Of a stretch of DNA of 64,000 bases, positions 34,994 to 45,778 are shown piece by piece. The notes under the pieces are model-generated. The model saw only the letters and a list, made by a program, of their open reading frames with translations, did not search any database and had not been told where the DNA came from. Position numbers and translations under genes: made by a program. The DNA lies in the NCBI RefSeq assembly GCF_002163625.1, contig NZ_CP020892.1, positions 620,001 through 684,000 of the forward strand. The letters run 5' to 3'. The stretch's first letter is position 1. Each line of letters opens with the position of its first letter. The stretch comes from Pseudomonas sp. M30-35 (GTDB lineage: Bacteria; Pseudomonadota; Gammaproteobacteria; Pseudomonadales; Pseudomonadaceae).

Positions 34994-36214
34994 ATAGCCC
35001 TTCTTGAATTGGGTGATGGCCCGCAGCCGCTCGCGCTGTAACGCCTCACCCAATTCCGGCCCTTTGAATCCCTGAGCCAACAAGGGCTGTACGGCGACGG
35101 CGCAAGCTGTTTGCATCACACTTCGCAAATAGCTGGCTTGTGGGTAATCACGTCCTTCAAAACCATCACGACCGCGTGCGTCCATCTCGCAGGCAGCAAT
35201 GAACTCTTCAAAGCGTTGTGGTCTGCGGAATACGTCAAAGCGTTGCAGTAACTCCAACAATGTTGACGGTTTTAGCTCAAGGGCACGATGACCGTGGGTG
35301 TGAAACTCACCGACCAGCAACGCCAACTCCTGGCAGTCTTTGGGGGCTTTGCAGCGAGTATTGATGGCCTTGATCAGCTTGAGTCCACGTTGTTCGTGGG
35401 CAATGTGCCGTGGCCACTGGTCTTCCGGGGTCAGGCCTTTACCCACATCGTGCAGCAAGCTAGCCCAGCGAACACTGAGTGGCTGGTTATATTCTGCGCA
35501 CTGGCGCAGCACGCTGAGGACATGCGCGCCGGTGTCTATTTCGGGGTGATGCGCCGGTGGCTGAGGTACACCAAACAGGGCGTCGACTTCAGGCAGCAAA
35601 ACCTTGAGCGCGCCGCAATCGCGCAGCACCTCAACGAAAACATCGGGTCTTGGTTCCATCAATGCGCGAGATATTTCTTTCCAGCTACGCTCTGCCGTTA
35701 AGGCGCTGAGCTCGCCTGATTCGCTCAGTTGCTGCATCAGTTGCAGCGTCTCTGTGGCGACGCTAAACCCAAGAGGCGCATAACGCGCGGCAAATCTGGC
35801 GACCCGCAGCACACGCAGCGGGTCTTCAGTAAAGGCGGGCGATACATGGCGCAGTAACTTGGCCTCCAGGTCGCGCTGGCCGCCGTATGGATCATAGAGC
35901 TTGCCGTTATCATCCTCGGCGATAGCGTTGATGGTCAGGTCGCGGCGAATCAGGTCTTCCTCGAGCGTAACCTCGGGGCTGGCGTAGAAGGTGAAGCCGC
36001 CATAGCCGCGACCGCTTTTACGTTCCGTTCGCGCAAGCGCGTATTCATCTTTTGTTTGTGGGTGCAGAAAAACCGGAAAATCTGCTCCGACCGGACGATA
36101 ACCCAGCGCGAGCATCTGCTCGGCTGTGGCGCCAACCACGACCCAGTCATTTTCGGTTACTTCACGTCCCAACAAGCGATCACGTACTGCACCGCCAACC
36201 TTATAAATTCGCAT
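34976..36214 (-). CDS. cca: Multifunctional CCA-adding tRNA nucleotidyltransferase
   Basis: Adds or repairs the CCA end of tRNAs. The start at 36214 ([12 protein letters not shown]) is set by GGAGG six bases upstream and gives 412 residues. The N-terminal nucleotidyltransferase has the GGAVRD loop and DEYALARTE metal residues. RRDLTINA and a [15 protein letters not shown] segment follow. A C-terminal HD domain (LLHDVGKG) marks the version that also has phosphohydrolase activity. The last residues lie in the inverted repeat shared with folK. Confidence 0.96.
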   Translation of the reverse strand: MRIYKVGGAVRDRLLGREVTENDWVVVGATAEQMLALGYRPVGADFPVFLHPQTKDEYALARTERKSGRGYGGFTFYASPEVTLEEDLIRRDLTINAIAEDDNGKLYDPYGGQRDLEAKLLRHVSPAFTEDPLRVLRVARFAARYAPLGFSVATETLQLMQQLSESGELSALTAERSWKEISRALMEPRPDVFVEVLRDCGALKVLLPEVDALFGVPQPPAHHPEIDTGAHVLSVLRQCAEYNQPLSVRWASLLHDVGKGLTPEDQWPRHIAHEQRGLKLIKAINTRCKAPKDCQELALLVGEFHTHGHRALELKPSTLLELLQRFDVFRRPQRFEEFIAACEMDARGRDGFEGRDYPQASYLRSVMQTACAVAVQPLLAQGFKGPELGEALQRERLRAITQFKKGYQPQSV

Positions 36215-36270
36215 GTATGCCTCCATTGCTGCAGAGGATAGCGGTTGTAGGTGTCGCATAGGAAGTTAGC

Positions 36271-36789
36271 TTAACGGGCTGTGCTGACGGGTATCTGTGC
36301 AGTGAGTGCAAGCACTGCTTGTTTGAGCTGTTCGGCACTGCAGCTGGCAGGGCTGAGACTGGTTATACCGGTGCCTTGCCACAGCACATTGTCGGCCGGA
36401 TCGGTCAGGCGTAAGTGTAGGGTGCCGGTTTCGTCGTGCAATACATGAATGGCCTGATAGGCGCCCAACTGGTTGGGCGGCGCTTGGTCAACCTTGAACT
36501 CAATAGGTTGCTCACGCACTTCGAGCCAGTAGTAAACATGGAATTGCGCAGGCTCAGCCTGTTGATAACCCAGCTGTTGCAGTTGTTCGCGCAGTAACGA
36601 AGTCAGCTGTGGATAAAGTGCAGGAGTCGCCGCTGAGGGTTTTAGTATGGGTTCGGGGGCGATAAGTTTGAAACGGCTTAATGCGCTGAGAGCCTGCGGG
36701 TTTACAGTGCTTATCTCGGTATGAGGCGCCGGGGTATTTGCGCAACTGGCCATAGCCACGCAGGTCAGAAGTATCAGCAATAAGCGCAT
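36271..36789 (-). CDS. Predicted lipoprotein, DUF4136-like
   Basis: Outer-membrane-type lipoprotein of 172 residues, not functionally assigned. Start at 36789 chosen because GAGGTGA precedes it and a lipoprotein signal follows, with lipobox AMAS-Cys (Cys at about residue 16). The body resembles DUF4136 proteins: YYWLEVREQPIEF, then LHLRLTDPADNVLWQG. It lies 60 bases after spoVR on the same strand. In P. aeruginosa a similar small lipoprotein gene occupies this place. Confidence 0.8.
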   Translation of the reverse strand: MRLLLILLTCVAMASCANTPAPHTEISTVNPQALSALSRFKLIAPEPILKPSAATPALYPQLTSLLREQLQQLGYQQAEPAQFHVYYWLEVREQPIEFKVDQAPPNQLGAYQAIHVLHDETGTLHLRLTDPADNVLWQGTGITSLSPASCSAEQLKQAVLALTAQIPVSTAR

Positions 36790-36849
36790 CAAGGTCACCT
36801 CACAAGATAGGCCTTGATGCTCTTTAGCGGGAAGGCAAAGCACAACCTA

Positions 36850-38430
36850 TCAAATGGGCGGGATGATCAGGTCTAGGCGCGGGTAGTCAGCCTCACGTTC
36901 AGCTTCCTTTTTGGGCGGTACATGCTGGCTGTTGATCTGTTTGTCGCCTTGCATCACTTCAAGATGGATGTCGAAGCCCCACAGGCGATGCAGGTGCTTG
37001 AGAACTTCCTCGGTGGAGTCGCCCAGTGGTTTTCGATCATGCTGCTGATGGCGCAAGGTCAGGGAGCGATCACCGCGTCGGTCGATGCTCCATATCTGCA
37101 CATTGGGCTCCCGGTTGCCCAGGTTGTATTGCGCGGCTAAGGTTTCGCGAATTATTTGGTAGCCGTTATCGTCGTGGATGGCTGGGACAAGCAATTCATC
37201 TTGCTGGTCGTCATCGAGCACGCTGAATAGCTTCAAGTCGCGGATCACTTTGGGCGATAAGTACTGCAGGATAAAACTCTCATCCTTGAAGCTGTGCATG
37301 GCGAACTTAAGGGTGCTCAACCAATCACTGCCCGCGATTTCCGGGAACCAGCGCTGGTCTTCCTCTGTTGGATCCTCACAGATCCGGCGGATGTCGCAAT
37401 ACATGGCAAACCCTAAAGTGTAGGGATTGATGCCACTGTAATACGGGCTGTCGAATGCTGGTTGGTAGACCACGCTGGTGTGCGACTGTAAAAACTCGAT
37501 CATAAAACCGTCTGTGACCAAGCCTTCGTCATAGAGGTCGTTCATTAACGTGTAATGCCAGAAGGTTGCCCAGCCTTCGTTCATGACTTGGGTCTGGCGC
37601 TGTGGATAAAAATACTGGGCTATTTTGCGCACTATTCGAATCACTTCACGCTGCCAAGGCTCAAGCAGCGGCGCATGTTTCTCGAGGAAATACAGGATGT
37701 TTTCTTGTGGCTCAGAAGGAAAGCGGTTGTCGTCTTTGTCGCTGTCCTTGCTCGCGCCTTTAGGGATGGTGCGCCACAGGTCGTTGATCTGCTTTTGCAG
37801 ATGCTCTTCGCGCTCTTTCTGGCGGCGGCGCTCTTCCTCGGCGGATATTGGGTAAGGGCGTTTGTAGCGATCAACGCCGTAATTCATCAGTGCGTGGCAG
37901 GAGTCGATCAGGTCTTCAACTGCATCAATGCCGTGGCGTTCTTCGCATTGCATGATGTATTGCTTGGCGAACACCAGATAATCGATGATCGAGCTAGCGT
38001 CTGTCCACGTGCGGAACAGATAGTTGCCTTTGAAAAAACTGTTGTGGCCATAACAGGCATGGGCGATGACCAGTGCCTGCATGCACATGGTGTTCTCTTC
38101 CATGAGGTACGCGATGCACGGGTCAGAGTTGATCACGATTTCGTATGCGAGCCCCATTTGCCCGCGGCTGTAGTTTTTCTCGGTAGAGAGGAACTGTTTG
38201 CCGTACGACCAGTGGTGATAACCCAGCGGCATGCCAATAGAGGCGTAGGCGTCCATCATTTGTTCGGCGGTGATCACTTCAATCTGATTGGGATAAGTAT
38301 CCAGCGCATAGCGTTCGGCAAGCCGGCTGATTTCACGGTCGTAGGTCCGGATCAGCTCAAAGGTCCACTCCGAGCCGGTGGAGATTGGTTGACGCTTCTT
38401 TTCGGATACAGCCTTCTCAGGATTGATCAT
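36850..38430 (-). CDS. SpoVR family protein
   Basis: Cytosolic protein of 526 residues belonging to the SpoVR/YcgB family, whose biochemical role is not known. Family features include the [11 protein letters not shown] segment, the His-rich [13 protein letters not shown] and the [11 protein letters not shown] motif. It overlaps yeaH by four bases and is the last gene of the prkA-yeaH-spoVR set, which is co-inherited widely and linked to RpoS-type stress and stationary-phase responses. Confidence 0.95.
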   Translation of the reverse strand: MINPEKAVSEKKRQPISTGSEWTFELIRTYDREISRLAERYALDTYPNQIEVITAEQMMDAYASIGMPLGYHHWSYGKQFLSTEKNYSRGQMGLAYEIVINSDPCIAYLMEENTMCMQALVIAHACYGHNSFFKGNYLFRTWTDASSIIDYLVFAKQYIMQCEERHGIDAVEDLIDSCHALMNYGVDRYKRPYPISAEEERRRQKEREEHLQKQINDLWRTIPKGASKDSDKDDNRFPSEPQENILYFLEKHAPLLEPWQREVIRIVRKIAQYFYPQRQTQVMNEGWATFWHYTLMNDLYDEGLVTDGFMIEFLQSHTSVVYQPAFDSPYYSGINPYTLGFAMYCDIRRICEDPTEEDQRWFPEIAGSDWLSTLKFAMHSFKDESFILQYLSPKVIRDLKLFSVLDDDQQDELLVPAIHDDNGYQIIRETLAAQYNLGNREPNVQIWSIDRRGDRSLTLRHQQHDRKPLGDSTEEVLKHLHRLWGFDIHLEVMQGDKQINSQHVPPKKEAEREADYPRLDLIIPPI

Positions 38431-39698
38431 GCTGTTAGCCTGCGCTGAAAGAGTTCGCGGAATACCGGGTAAATATCACCGGCAGTCACCAACTGTTGCT
38501 GAGCAAAGGTGTCAGCAAACGCCTCACTAATCTGTTGGTATTCGTACCACAGTGCTTGATGCTCGCGCGGGGTGATTTCGACATAGGTGAAGTACTGCAC
38601 GAACGGCATTATCTGGTTGATCAGAATGTCTTTACACACCGGTGAGTCGTCATTCCAGTTGTCGCCATCCGAGGCTTGCGCGGCGTAGATGTTCCATTCA
38701 TTCACCGGGTAACGCTCGGTCATGACTTCTTGCATCAGTTTCAAGGCGCTGGAGACGATGGTGCCGCCAGTCTCGCGCGAATAGAAAAACTCCTCTTCGT
38801 CCACCTCGCGCGCACTGGTGTGGTGACGAATAAACACCACTTCAATTTTGTCGTAATTACGTTTGAGAAATAGGTAAAGCAGAATGAAGAAGCGCTTGGC
38901 GATGTCTTTGGTGGCTTGGGTCATTGAGCCAGAGACGTCCATCAAGCAGAACATCACCGCCTTTGAGCTGGGGTTTGGGTGTTTTACCAGCAGGTTGTAT
39001 TTAAGGTCGAAGGTATCGAGAAACGGCACGCGATGGATGCGGGCCTGTAGTTTGCTGATTTCTTCCTCAGTGGCTTGAATATCGCCGAAGTTGTCCGGTT
39101 CTTCGCGCTTTAGGCGCTCAAGCTCAGCTTGCGCCAGTTTAAGCTTTGCCCGGCTGCTGCCCGATAGAGCAATGCGTCTGGCGTGGGCTGAGCGCAAGGT
39201 ACGTACGATGTTGATGCGTGATGGATTGCCTTCACTGCTGATGCCCGCCCGCACGGTTTTAAAGGTGTCGGTACCGGTTAAATGACGTTTAACCAAGTTG
39301 GGCAGTTCGAGGTCTTCGAACATGAAGTCGAGAAATTCTTCCTGAGTAATCTGAAAGACGAACTCATCCATGCCTTCGCCGGAGTTGCTGGCTTTACCAC
39401 TGCCCTGACCACCACCGCCCCCTTGTGGCCGGGGGATACGGTCACCGCTTGAAAACTCCTTGTTGCCGGGGTGCACAGTGGTTTGTTTGCCACCGCGGCC
39501 GTGATGCAATACCGGTTCGTCGATATCGCGTCCCGGTATGCTGATTTGCTCACCGTGCTCCATATCGGTAATTGAGCGATGGCTGACAGCCTCCTCAACT
39601 GCTTTTTTGATGTGCTCGCGGTAACGTCGCAAAAAACGCTGACGGTTTACCGTGCTCTTGTTCTTGCCGTTTAGACGTCGGTCTATCACGTAGCTCAT
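38427..39698 (-). CDS. YeaH/YhbH family protein (DUF444)
   Basis: 423 residues with a von Willebrand A-like core: [12 protein letters not shown] supplies the DxSxS metal site. The N-terminal region is charged and has a glycine-rich linker (about 95-105). It is the conserved partner of PrkA and SpoVR, lying 111 bases after prkA and overlapping spoVR by four bases. Function is unknown beyond association with the kinase. Confidence 0.95.
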   Translation of the reverse strand: MSYVIDRRLNGKNKSTVNRQRFLRRYREHIKKAVEEAVSHRSITDMEHGEQISIPGRDIDEPVLHHGRGGKQTTVHPGNKEFSSGDRIPRPQGGGGGQGSGKASNSGEGMDEFVFQITQEEFLDFMFEDLELPNLVKRHLTGTDTFKTVRAGISSEGNPSRINIVRTLRSAHARRIALSGSSRAKLKLAQAELERLKREEPDNFGDIQATEEEISKLQARIHRVPFLDTFDLKYNLLVKHPNPSSKAVMFCLMDVSGSMTQATKDIAKRFFILLYLFLKRNYDKIEVVFIRHHTSAREVDEEEFFYSRETGGTIVSSALKLMQEVMTERYPVNEWNIYAAQASDGDNWNDDSPVCKDILINQIMPFVQYFTYVEITPREHQALWYEYQQISEAFADTFAQQQLVTAGDIYPVFRELFQRRLTA

Positions 39699-39809
39699 GA
39701 CTTCTCCTTAGAGAATGTCTGGGCGGTATTAGCCTCAGACAGCTCTATGGCTAGCAGACATTCAAGCGCCTGCAGCAACCCGCGCAGCCATGGGGCTGCC
39801 GGGTATTGG

Positions 39810-41732
39810 TTACTGCGATTTACGTACCCGTAGATACCACTCGGACAGCAGGCGAACTTGCTTATCGGTGTAACCACGCTCAACCATGCGCGTAACGAAG
39901 TCGTTGTGCTTTTGTTGATCCTCTTTGCTGGCTTTGGCGTTGAAGCTGATAACCGGTAGCAAGTCCTCGGTGTTGGAGAACATTTTCTTCTCGATCACCA
40001 CGCGCAACTTCTCGTAACTGAGCCAGGTTGGGTTCTTGCCGTTGTTGTTGGCCCGGGCGCGCAATACAAAGTTGACGATCTCGTTGCGGAAGTCTTTTGG
40101 ATTACTGATGCCTGCTGGTTTCTCGATTTTCTCCAGCTCTTCGTTAAGGGCGACACGGTTGAGGATTTCGCCGGTTTCCGGGTCGCGGTATTCCTGATCC
40201 TGAATCCAGAAGTCGGCGTACAGCACGTAGCGGTCGAAGATGTTCTGACCGTATTCACTGTAAGACTCAAGGTACGCGGTTTGAATTTCCTTGCCGATAA
40301 ACTCGATATAGCGCGGTGCCAGGTATTCCTTGATGAAGCGTAAGTAACGTTCGCGAACCTCGGCCGGGAATTGCTCTTGCTCAATCTGTTGCTCGAGTAC
40401 GTAGAGCAAATGCACCGGGTTGGCTGCGACTTCGTTTGCATCGAAGTTGAAGACCTTTGACAAAATCTTGAAGGCAAAGCGGGTTGAGAGGCCGTTCATG
40501 CCTTCATCGACGCCTGCGCTGTCGCGGTACTCCTGAATTGACTTGGCTTTAGGGTCGGTGTCTTTGAGGTTTTCGCCGTCATAGACGCGCATCTTCGAGT
40601 AGATATTCGAGTTTTCTGGCTCTTTTAGGCGCGACAACACTGAGAATTGAGCCAGCATCTTCAAGGTGTCAGGCGCGCAGTGCGCATTGGCCAGGGAGCT
40701 ATTGATCAGCAATTTGTCGTAGATCTTGATTTCATCGCTGACGCGCAAGCAATAAGGCACTTTGACGATATAAATCCGGTCGATGAATGCTTCGTTGTTC
40801 TTATTGTTACGGAAGCTATGCCATTCCGATTCGTTGGAGTGCGCAAGCAGTATGCCGTTGTAGGGGATCGCGCCGAGACCCTCGGTGCTGTTGTAGTTAC
40901 CTTCCTGGGTGGCGGTGAGCAGTGGGTGAAGCACCTTGATCGGCGCCTTGAACATCTCAACGAATTCCATCATGCCTTGGTTGGCCCGGCACAGAGCGCC
41001 TGAGTAGCTGTACGCGTCGGCGTCGTTCTGTGGGTACTCTTCCAGCTTGCGGATATCGACCTTGCCGACCAGGGCGGAAATGTCTTGGTTGTTCTCGTCG
41101 CCAGGCTCGGTTTTGGCGACGGCAATCTGCTTGAGAATCGATGGGTAGAGTTTGACCACGCGGAACTGGCTGATGTCGCCACCAAACTCGCCAAGACGCT
41201 TGGTTGCCCACGGCGACATTATGCTGCTCAGATAGCGCCGGGGAATGCCGTATTCCTCCTCTAGAATCTCGCCGTCTTCGGCATCGCTAAACAAGCCAAG
41301 CGGGGACTCGAATACCGGCGAGTCCTTGATTGCATAGAACGGCACTTTCTCCATCAAGTGTTTGAGTTTTTCGGCCAAAGAAGACTTGCCGCCACCCACT
41401 GGGCCCAAGAGGTAGAGGATTTGTTTCTTTTCCTCCAGGCCCTGAGCTGCGTGGCGGAAATAGGAAACGATCTGGTCGATACACTCTTCCATGCCGTGGA
41501 AGTCGGCAAAGGCAGGATAGCGACGTATAACCTTGTTTGAGAATATTCTCGACAGTCGCGAGTTGCTTGAGGTGTCGAGTAGCTCCGGTTCGCCAATGGC
41601 CAGTAATAACCGCTCTGCTGCCGAGGCGTAAGCGCTGCGATCCTGCTTACATAGCTCGAGATACTCCTGCAGAGACAGCTCTTCCTGGCGTGTCGATTCG
41701 AAACGTTGTTGGAAGTGACTGAAAATGCTCAT
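39810..41732 (-). CDS. PrkA-family serine protein kinase (YeaG)
   Basis: AAA-type serine protein kinase of 640 residues. The N-terminal AAA domain has Walker A GPVGGGKSSL at about 111-120. The C-terminal kinase-like domain includes the long helical region after the HSNESEW motif. E. coli YeaG responds to nitrogen starvation and other stress (family knowledge). GAGGTGAAG precedes the start. First gene of the prkA-yeaH-spoVR operon; a structured inverted repeat lies in its upstream region. Confidence 0.95.
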   Translation of the reverse strand: MSIFSHFQQRFESTRQEELSLQEYLELCKQDRSAYASAAERLLLAIGEPELLDTSSNSRLSRIFSNKVIRRYPAFADFHGMEECIDQIVSYFRHAAQGLEEKKQILYLLGPVGGGKSSLAEKLKHLMEKVPFYAIKDSPVFESPLGLFSDAEDGEILEEEYGIPRRYLSSIMSPWATKRLGEFGGDISQFRVVKLYPSILKQIAVAKTEPGDENNQDISALVGKVDIRKLEEYPQNDADAYSYSGALCRANQGMMEFVEMFKAPIKVLHPLLTATQEGNYNSTEGLGAIPYNGILLAHSNESEWHSFRNNKNNEAFIDRIYIVKVPYCLRVSDEIKIYDKLLINSSLANAHCAPDTLKMLAQFSVLSRLKEPENSNIYSKMRVYDGENLKDTDPKAKSIQEYRDSAGVDEGMNGLSTRFAFKILSKVFNFDANEVAANPVHLLYVLEQQIEQEQFPAEVRERYLRFIKEYLAPRYIEFIGKEIQTAYLESYSEYGQNIFDRYVLYADFWIQDQEYRDPETGEILNRVALNEELEKIEKPAGISNPKDFRNEIVNFVLRARANNNGKNPTWLSYEKLRVVIEKKMFSNTEDLLPVISFNAKASKEDQQKHNDFVTRMVERGYTDKQVRLLSEWYLRVRKSQ

Positions 41733-42150
41733 GACTTCACCTCGCTCGATGTTCAGAGACGGCTCGGGGTCGGTCGTGCAGGCGCTGGCGGTTTAGCTGA
41801 GCTTCAGCTACAGATATCCCCCCAGAACACCTACTGAACCTCAGAAAACTACTGCGCTAGGCATTGCTGCGCGTTGCCAGGCTGCTCAATCACGCAGTTT
41901 CATCGATAAACTGCGCTTTCTCGCGGTCGATGCTTTGCACTGCCTTTGCGCCCTGCATTTTTCAAGAGGTCCTTATCATACCGATGGCCCGGATGCCGGA
42001 TGGCAGGCTCTACTTGGTATTTAGATGGCCTAAGATAAATGATAGTTGGTAATTAGAGAGGTCAAGCGTCAAGTGGCCATATCCTTATGATGGAAATGCC
42101 AGAATGGGGCGCCAAGCCTTGGCTGGTGCGGCTTGGCGTGATGTAAAAAA
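41733..42150. other. prkA upstream region with large structured repeat
   Basis: No gene seen in 418 bases. At 41851-41951 a large imperfect inverted repeat has outer arms GCGCTAGGCATTGC and GCACTGCCTTTGCGC and a perfect inner hairpin CGCAGTTT-CATCGAT-AAACTGCG at 41893-41915. It resembles a family of dispersed intergenic repeats seen upstream of Pseudomonas genes. A nine-base stem CGCCAAGCC/GGCTTGGCG at 42110-42138 follows glpE without a T tract. Confidence 0.5.
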
Positions 42151-42480
42151 TTATTCCTGATCAGACTTGCTGGTTTCGTCTGGGAAGCGCGCGTGCCATA
42201 GCTCAAAGCCACCATCAAGGCTGTAAACCTCAGTGAAACCTTGGCCGATCAGGTAGGCCGCAGCGCCCTGACTGGAATTGCCGTGGTAGCAGGAGACGAT
42301 CAAGGGGTGATCGAGGTCCGCTTGGGCGATAAAGTCGACCAGTGAATGGTTATCAAGATGTTGTGAGTCACTGATGTGTCCAGCGGCAAAGCTGTCCGGG
42401 TCGCGAATGTCGACGACCACAGCGCCTTGCTGACGCAGTGCGTGGGCTTGCTCGGGGGAAATTCGTTTGAACTCACTCAT
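42151..42480 (-). CDS. glpE: Thiosulfate sulfurtransferase GlpE (rhodanese)
   Basis: Single-domain rhodanese of 109 residues that moves sulfane sulfur from thiosulfate to cyanide or thiols. The catalytic loop is [10 protein letters not shown] with the active Cys. The start at 42480 follows GAGGAATA. It is two bases after apaH and ends the lptD-to-glpE gene series. Confidence 0.95.
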   Translation of the reverse strand: MSEFKRISPEQAHALRQQGAVVVDIRDPDSFAAGHISDSQHLDNHSLVDFIAQADLDHPLIVSCYHGNSSQGAAAYLIGQGFTEVYSLDGGFELWHARFPDETSKSDQE

Positions 42481-42482
42481 TA

Positions 42483-43301
42483 CTATTCCTCGCGGCACTC
42501 ACAGCGGTGCAGCTTAGCATTATCGATATTCATCAAGGTCAGGGCGCCACCCCATACGCAGCCAGTATCCAGAGGGTACAGGTCGGGCTCTGAGCATTTG
42601 CCTTCAAGTGCTGCCCAGTGCCCAAAGATAATCTTGGTGCCGAGGCTTTTGCGTTGTTTATGGCTGAACCACGGCTGGTAGCCTGGTGGAGCAGTATCCA
42701 AACCTTCCTTGCTTTTCAGGTCCAGAGTGCCATCGGCTGTGCAAAAACGCATGCGGGTGAAGTAATTGGTGATCACCCGTAAACGTGTGACGCCGCTTAA
42801 TTCGCTATTCCACACACTGGGTTCATTGCCGTACATGCCATCGAGAAACTCTTTCAAGCGGCTGTCATCGCGCAGGACTTCTTCAACTTCGGCTGCGCGT
42901 TTGAGGGCTTTTTCGATAGTCCACTGTGGCGCAATGCCCGCATGCACCATCGCCAAGTTGCGCGAGGCATCAAAGTGCATGAGTTTTTGCTGGCGCAGCC
43001 AATCGAGCAAGTCTGTCCGGTCCGGTGCGTCGAGGATTTCTTGCAGGGTGTCGGACTTTTTCAAGCGTTCGACATTCTGGGAAACGGCCAGCAGGTGGAG
43101 ATCATGATTGCCCAGCACACAGGTGACTGACTCACGCATGGCATAGAGAAAGCGCAACGTCTCAAGTGATTGCGGGCCACGGTTTACCAAATCACCTGCC
43201 AGCCAGAGCTTGTCTTTAGCAGGGTCGAAGTTGACACCTTCGAGTAAACATTTAAGCGGTTTTAGGCAGCCCTGCAGGTCGCCAACAGCATAAGTCGTCA
43301 T
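42483..43301 (-). CDS. apaH: Bis(5'-nucleosyl)-tetraphosphatase ApaH
   Basis: Symmetrical hydrolase that splits Ap4A into two ADP and also removes Np4 caps from RNA in E. coli. 272 residues with the phosphoesterase metal motifs [21 protein letters not shown] and a downstream HAGI. It overlaps apaG by one base. Confidence 0.97.
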   Translation of the reverse strand: MTTYAVGDLQGCLKPLKCLLEGVNFDPAKDKLWLAGDLVNRGPQSLETLRFLYAMRESVTCVLGNHDLHLLAVSQNVERLKKSDTLQEILDAPDRTDLLDWLRQQKLMHFDASRNLAMVHAGIAPQWTIEKALKRAAEVEEVLRDDSRLKEFLDGMYGNEPSVWNSELSGVTRLRVITNYFTRMRFCTADGTLDLKSKEGLDTAPPGYQPWFSHKQRKSLGTKIIFGHWAALEGKCSEPDLYPLDTGCVWGGALTLMNIDNAKLHRCECREE

Positions 43302-43681
43302 CAGTGCAATGAACCTGGAACAGCCAGACGGAAGGGGGCGATGTTGGCATCAAAGGGAGTGCTGTCTTCGGCAATCATCTGATAGCTACCTTGCATGGTG
43401 CCCACTCGTGTCGTCATGACTGTGCCGCTGGTGTAGGTGTGGGTTTGGCCTGGCGCAATCAACGGTTGTTCGCCGACCACACCCGCGCCGCGAACTTCTT
43501 GTACGCGACCTTCTCCATCCGTGATTAACCAGTGCCGCGATATAAGCTTGGCCGCAAGTTGACCGTTATTGGTAATGGTCACGGTGTAGGCGAATGCGAA
43601 ACGGTTTTGCTCGACCTGTGATTGCTCCGGCAGGTACTGAGTCGCAATGCTGACGTCTATTTGGTAAGGCGAATCTGACAT
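43301..43681 (-). CDS. apaG: ApaG (Co2+/Mg2+ efflux-associated) protein
   Basis: Small beta-sandwich protein of 126 residues, ApaG/DUF525. The start is the ATG at 43681; an in-frame TTG two codons upstream is unlikely. [20 protein letters not shown] and the GTMQGSYQM segment are characteristic. Exact function is unknown. Lies between rsmA and apaH. Confidence 0.96.
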   Translation of the reverse strand: MSDSPYQIDVSIATQYLPEQSQVEQNRFAFAYTVTITNNGQLAAKLISRHWLITDGEGRVQEVRGAGVVGEQPLIAPGQTHTYTSGTVMTTRVGTMQGSYQMIAEDSTPFDANIAPFRLAVPGSLH

Positions 43682-43800
43682 GCTCAAACCTGCGGGGCTA
43701 GGTAAAACGGTAAATTGGGTATGCGCGTACAGACATAAAGCTTTAACCCGTTTTTACGCGGGCACATGTCTATTTAGTTGCTGGCAGAGCTCGAGGTTGT

Positions 43801-44616
43801 TCACGTCGGGCTGCTTTCTGTGCTCTGTTCCACCAGTTTGTCGGCCAAGCGCACGAATGCTGCCAAGTCGAGCTGTTCTGGGCGCAGGCTGCCATCGACT
43901 CCTGCCGCTTCAATCTCACTGGCAGGCATTAAAGTCTTGAGCGTATTGCGCAAGGTTTTGCGGCGCTGGCTAAACGCTTCACGCACAACGCGCTCGAGCA
44001 GTTTGTGATCCTTGGCAGGGTGCGGCAGAACTTCGTGCGGCACCAGGCGAACAATGGCTGAGTCGACTTTAGGCGGGGGATTGAACGCCCCCGGGCCAAC
44101 ATTGAATAAGTGCTCAACTCGGCAGTGGTACTGCACCATGATCGATAACCGTCCCCAATCACCGCCGCCAGGGCCTGCGGCAAGACGCTCAACCACTTCC
44201 TTTTGTAGCATGAAGTGCATGTCACGTATCAGTGATGCATTGTTCAGCAGGTGGAAAATCAATGGGGTCGAGATGTTGTACGGCAAGTTACCAACTACTC
44301 GGAGGCTGCGTGGCTGCGCTTCAAGTCGATTGAAGTCAAACTTCAGGGCGTCACCCTGATTCAGGCGAAAGCGCGGTTCGCTGCCGAACTTGGCTTGCAG
44401 GATCGGGATCAGGTCTTTGTCGAGTTCAATTACATCCAGCTGTGTGCCGCTGTTGAGCAGGCCTTCAGTCAGGGCGCCTTGTCCCGGACCGATCTCAAGC
44501 AGGTGCTCGCCTTCTTTGGCGTGGATTGCGCGAAGGATGCGGTGGATCACGCCGGCGTCGTGCAGAAAGTTCTGGCCAAAACGTTTGCGCGCACGGTGTT
44601 GGTAACTCTCGGACAT
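43801..44616 (-). CDS. rsmA: 16S rRNA dimethyladenosine transferase RsmA/KsgA
   Basis: Dimethylates A1518 and A1519 in 16S rRNA late in 30S assembly. 271 residues with GQNFLHD, SAM motif EIGPGQGALT and catalytic NLPYNIS. The start codon and first codons (MSESY) are tandemly repeated upstream, giving two short frames each ending at the next ATG; the ribosome site GAGAG for rsmA lies inside the second repeat unit. Confidence 0.97.
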   Translation of the reverse strand: MSESYQHRARKRFGQNFLHDAGVIHRILRAIHAKEGEHLLEIGPGQGALTEGLLNSGTQLDVIELDKDLIPILQAKFGSEPRFRLNQGDALKFDFNRLEAQPRSLRVVGNLPYNISTPLIFHLLNNASLIRDMHFMLQKEVVERLAAGPGGGDWGRLSIMVQYHCRVEHLFNVGPGAFNPPPKVDSAIVRLVPHEVLPHPAKDHKLLERVVREAFSQRRKTLRNTLKTLMPASEIEAAGVDGSLRPEQLDLAAFVRLADKLVEQSTESSPT

Positions 44617-44650
44617 TAGTAACTCTCGGACATTAGTAGCTTTCAGGCAT
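44600..44650 (-). repeat. Three 17-bp tandem repeats forming minicistrons before rsmA
   Basis: On the minus strand, ATGCCTGAAAGCTACTA (from 44650), ATGTCCGAGAGTTACTA (from 44633) and ATGTCCGAGAGTTACCA (from 44616, rsmA itself). The first two read M-P-E-S-Y-stop and M-S-E-S-Y-stop, with each stop overlapping the next start as TAATG. Confidence 0.9.
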
Positions 44651-44782
44651 TAAAAGCAGCTTCAAGCGTCAAGCCAGGCTTAAAGCAAATATAAAGGCTT
44701 AGGGGTCGTTAGTTTAACAGGGAGTCAGCGCGCTGGCGTCGGTCATCATCGGCGAATGAGCGCAGAGTGGTTTAGCCCGTGA

Positions 44783-45778
44783 TTAACCGCGCAATTGGCT
44801 AGCGGCCATCGCATAGGCGGTTTGCAGGGCGACATCCAGGCTTCCACTGTCGATATTGCCACTGCCAGCCAGGTCCAGGGCGGTGCCGTGGTCGACTGAG
44901 GTGCGGATAATCGGTAGGCCCAGAGTGATATTCACCGCTGCGCCGAATCCTTTGAACTTGAGCACTGGCAAACCCTGATCGTGATACATCGCCAGCACCG
45001 CATCGCAATGGTCGAGATGCTTGGGGGTGAACAATGTATCGGCAGGGAGAGGGCCAATTAGCTGTATGCCTTCGGCGCGCAGGCGGTCAAGGGTGGGCTC
45101 GATGATTTCGATCTCTTCGCGGCCAAGGTGTCCGCCTTCACCTGCGTGGGGGTTCAGGCCACAGACTAAAATACGTGGGTTTTCGAGGCCGAACTTGGTG
45201 CGCAGGTCGTTGTGGAGGATGCGTGTGACACGGCTTAAGCGTTCGTCGGTAATCGCCTCGGCCACATCTTTAAGCGGTAGATGGGTGGTGACCAACGCCA
45301 CACGCAAGCCATGGGTCGCGAGCATCATTACCACTTGTTCGGTGTGCGTCAGCTCAGCCAGAAACTCGGTATGTCCTGAAAAGGCAATGCCTGACTGGTT
45401 GATCACACCTTTATGCACGGGGGCGGTAATCATCCCGGCAAAGTGTCCGTCAAGGCAGCCTTGGCCTGCGCGAGTCAGTGTTTCAAGCACATATCCGGCA
45501 TTGGCTGCATCCAGTCGGCCAGCAGTGACTGGTGTCGCTAAAGGGGTATCCCACACATACAGGCTGCCTGCGGGTGCGGGGCGGTCTGGCCACGCAGCAG
45601 GGCTGGTGCTGATTAAGCGGATATTCAAGCCGAGTAAAGCCGCACGCTCTGCAAGCAGGGTGTGGTTGGCAATTACAATGAGCGGATGGGGATGTGCTTG
45701 CTGGGCAAGCAGCAGGCATAGGTCGGGACCTATGCCTGCTGGCTCACCCGGCGTCAGTGCAAAGCGTTGCGCTGTCAC
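44783..45778 (-). CDS. pdxA: 4-hydroxythreonine-4-phosphate dehydrogenase PdxA
   Basis: NAD-dependent oxidation step of the DXP-dependent vitamin B6 pathway. 331 residues with the N-terminal [21 protein letters not shown], and the metal-site [11 protein letters not shown] and [10 protein letters not shown] motifs. It overlaps the surA stop by four bases. Confidence 0.97.
   Translation of the reverse strand: MTAQRFALTPGEPAGIGPDLCLLLAQQAHPHPLIVIANHTLLAERAALLGLNIRLISTSPAAWPDRPAPAGSLYVWDTPLATPVTAGRLDAANAGYVLETLTRAGQGCLDGHFAGMITAPVHKGVINQSGIAFSGHTEFLAELTHTEQVVMMLATHGLRVALVTTHLPLKDVAEAITDERLSRVTRILHNDLRTKFGLENPRILVCGLNPHAGEGGHLGREEIEIIEPTLDRLRAEGIQLIGPLPADTLFTPKHLDHCDAVLAMYHDQGLPVLKFKGFGAAVNITLGLPIIRTSVDHGTALDLAGSGNIDSGSLDVALQTAYAMAASQLRG

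Noticed and set aside
37555..38448. 297-codon plus-strand open frame opposite spoVR
   Set aside because: Antisense shadow of a well-supported gene; no recognisable domain or ribosome site.
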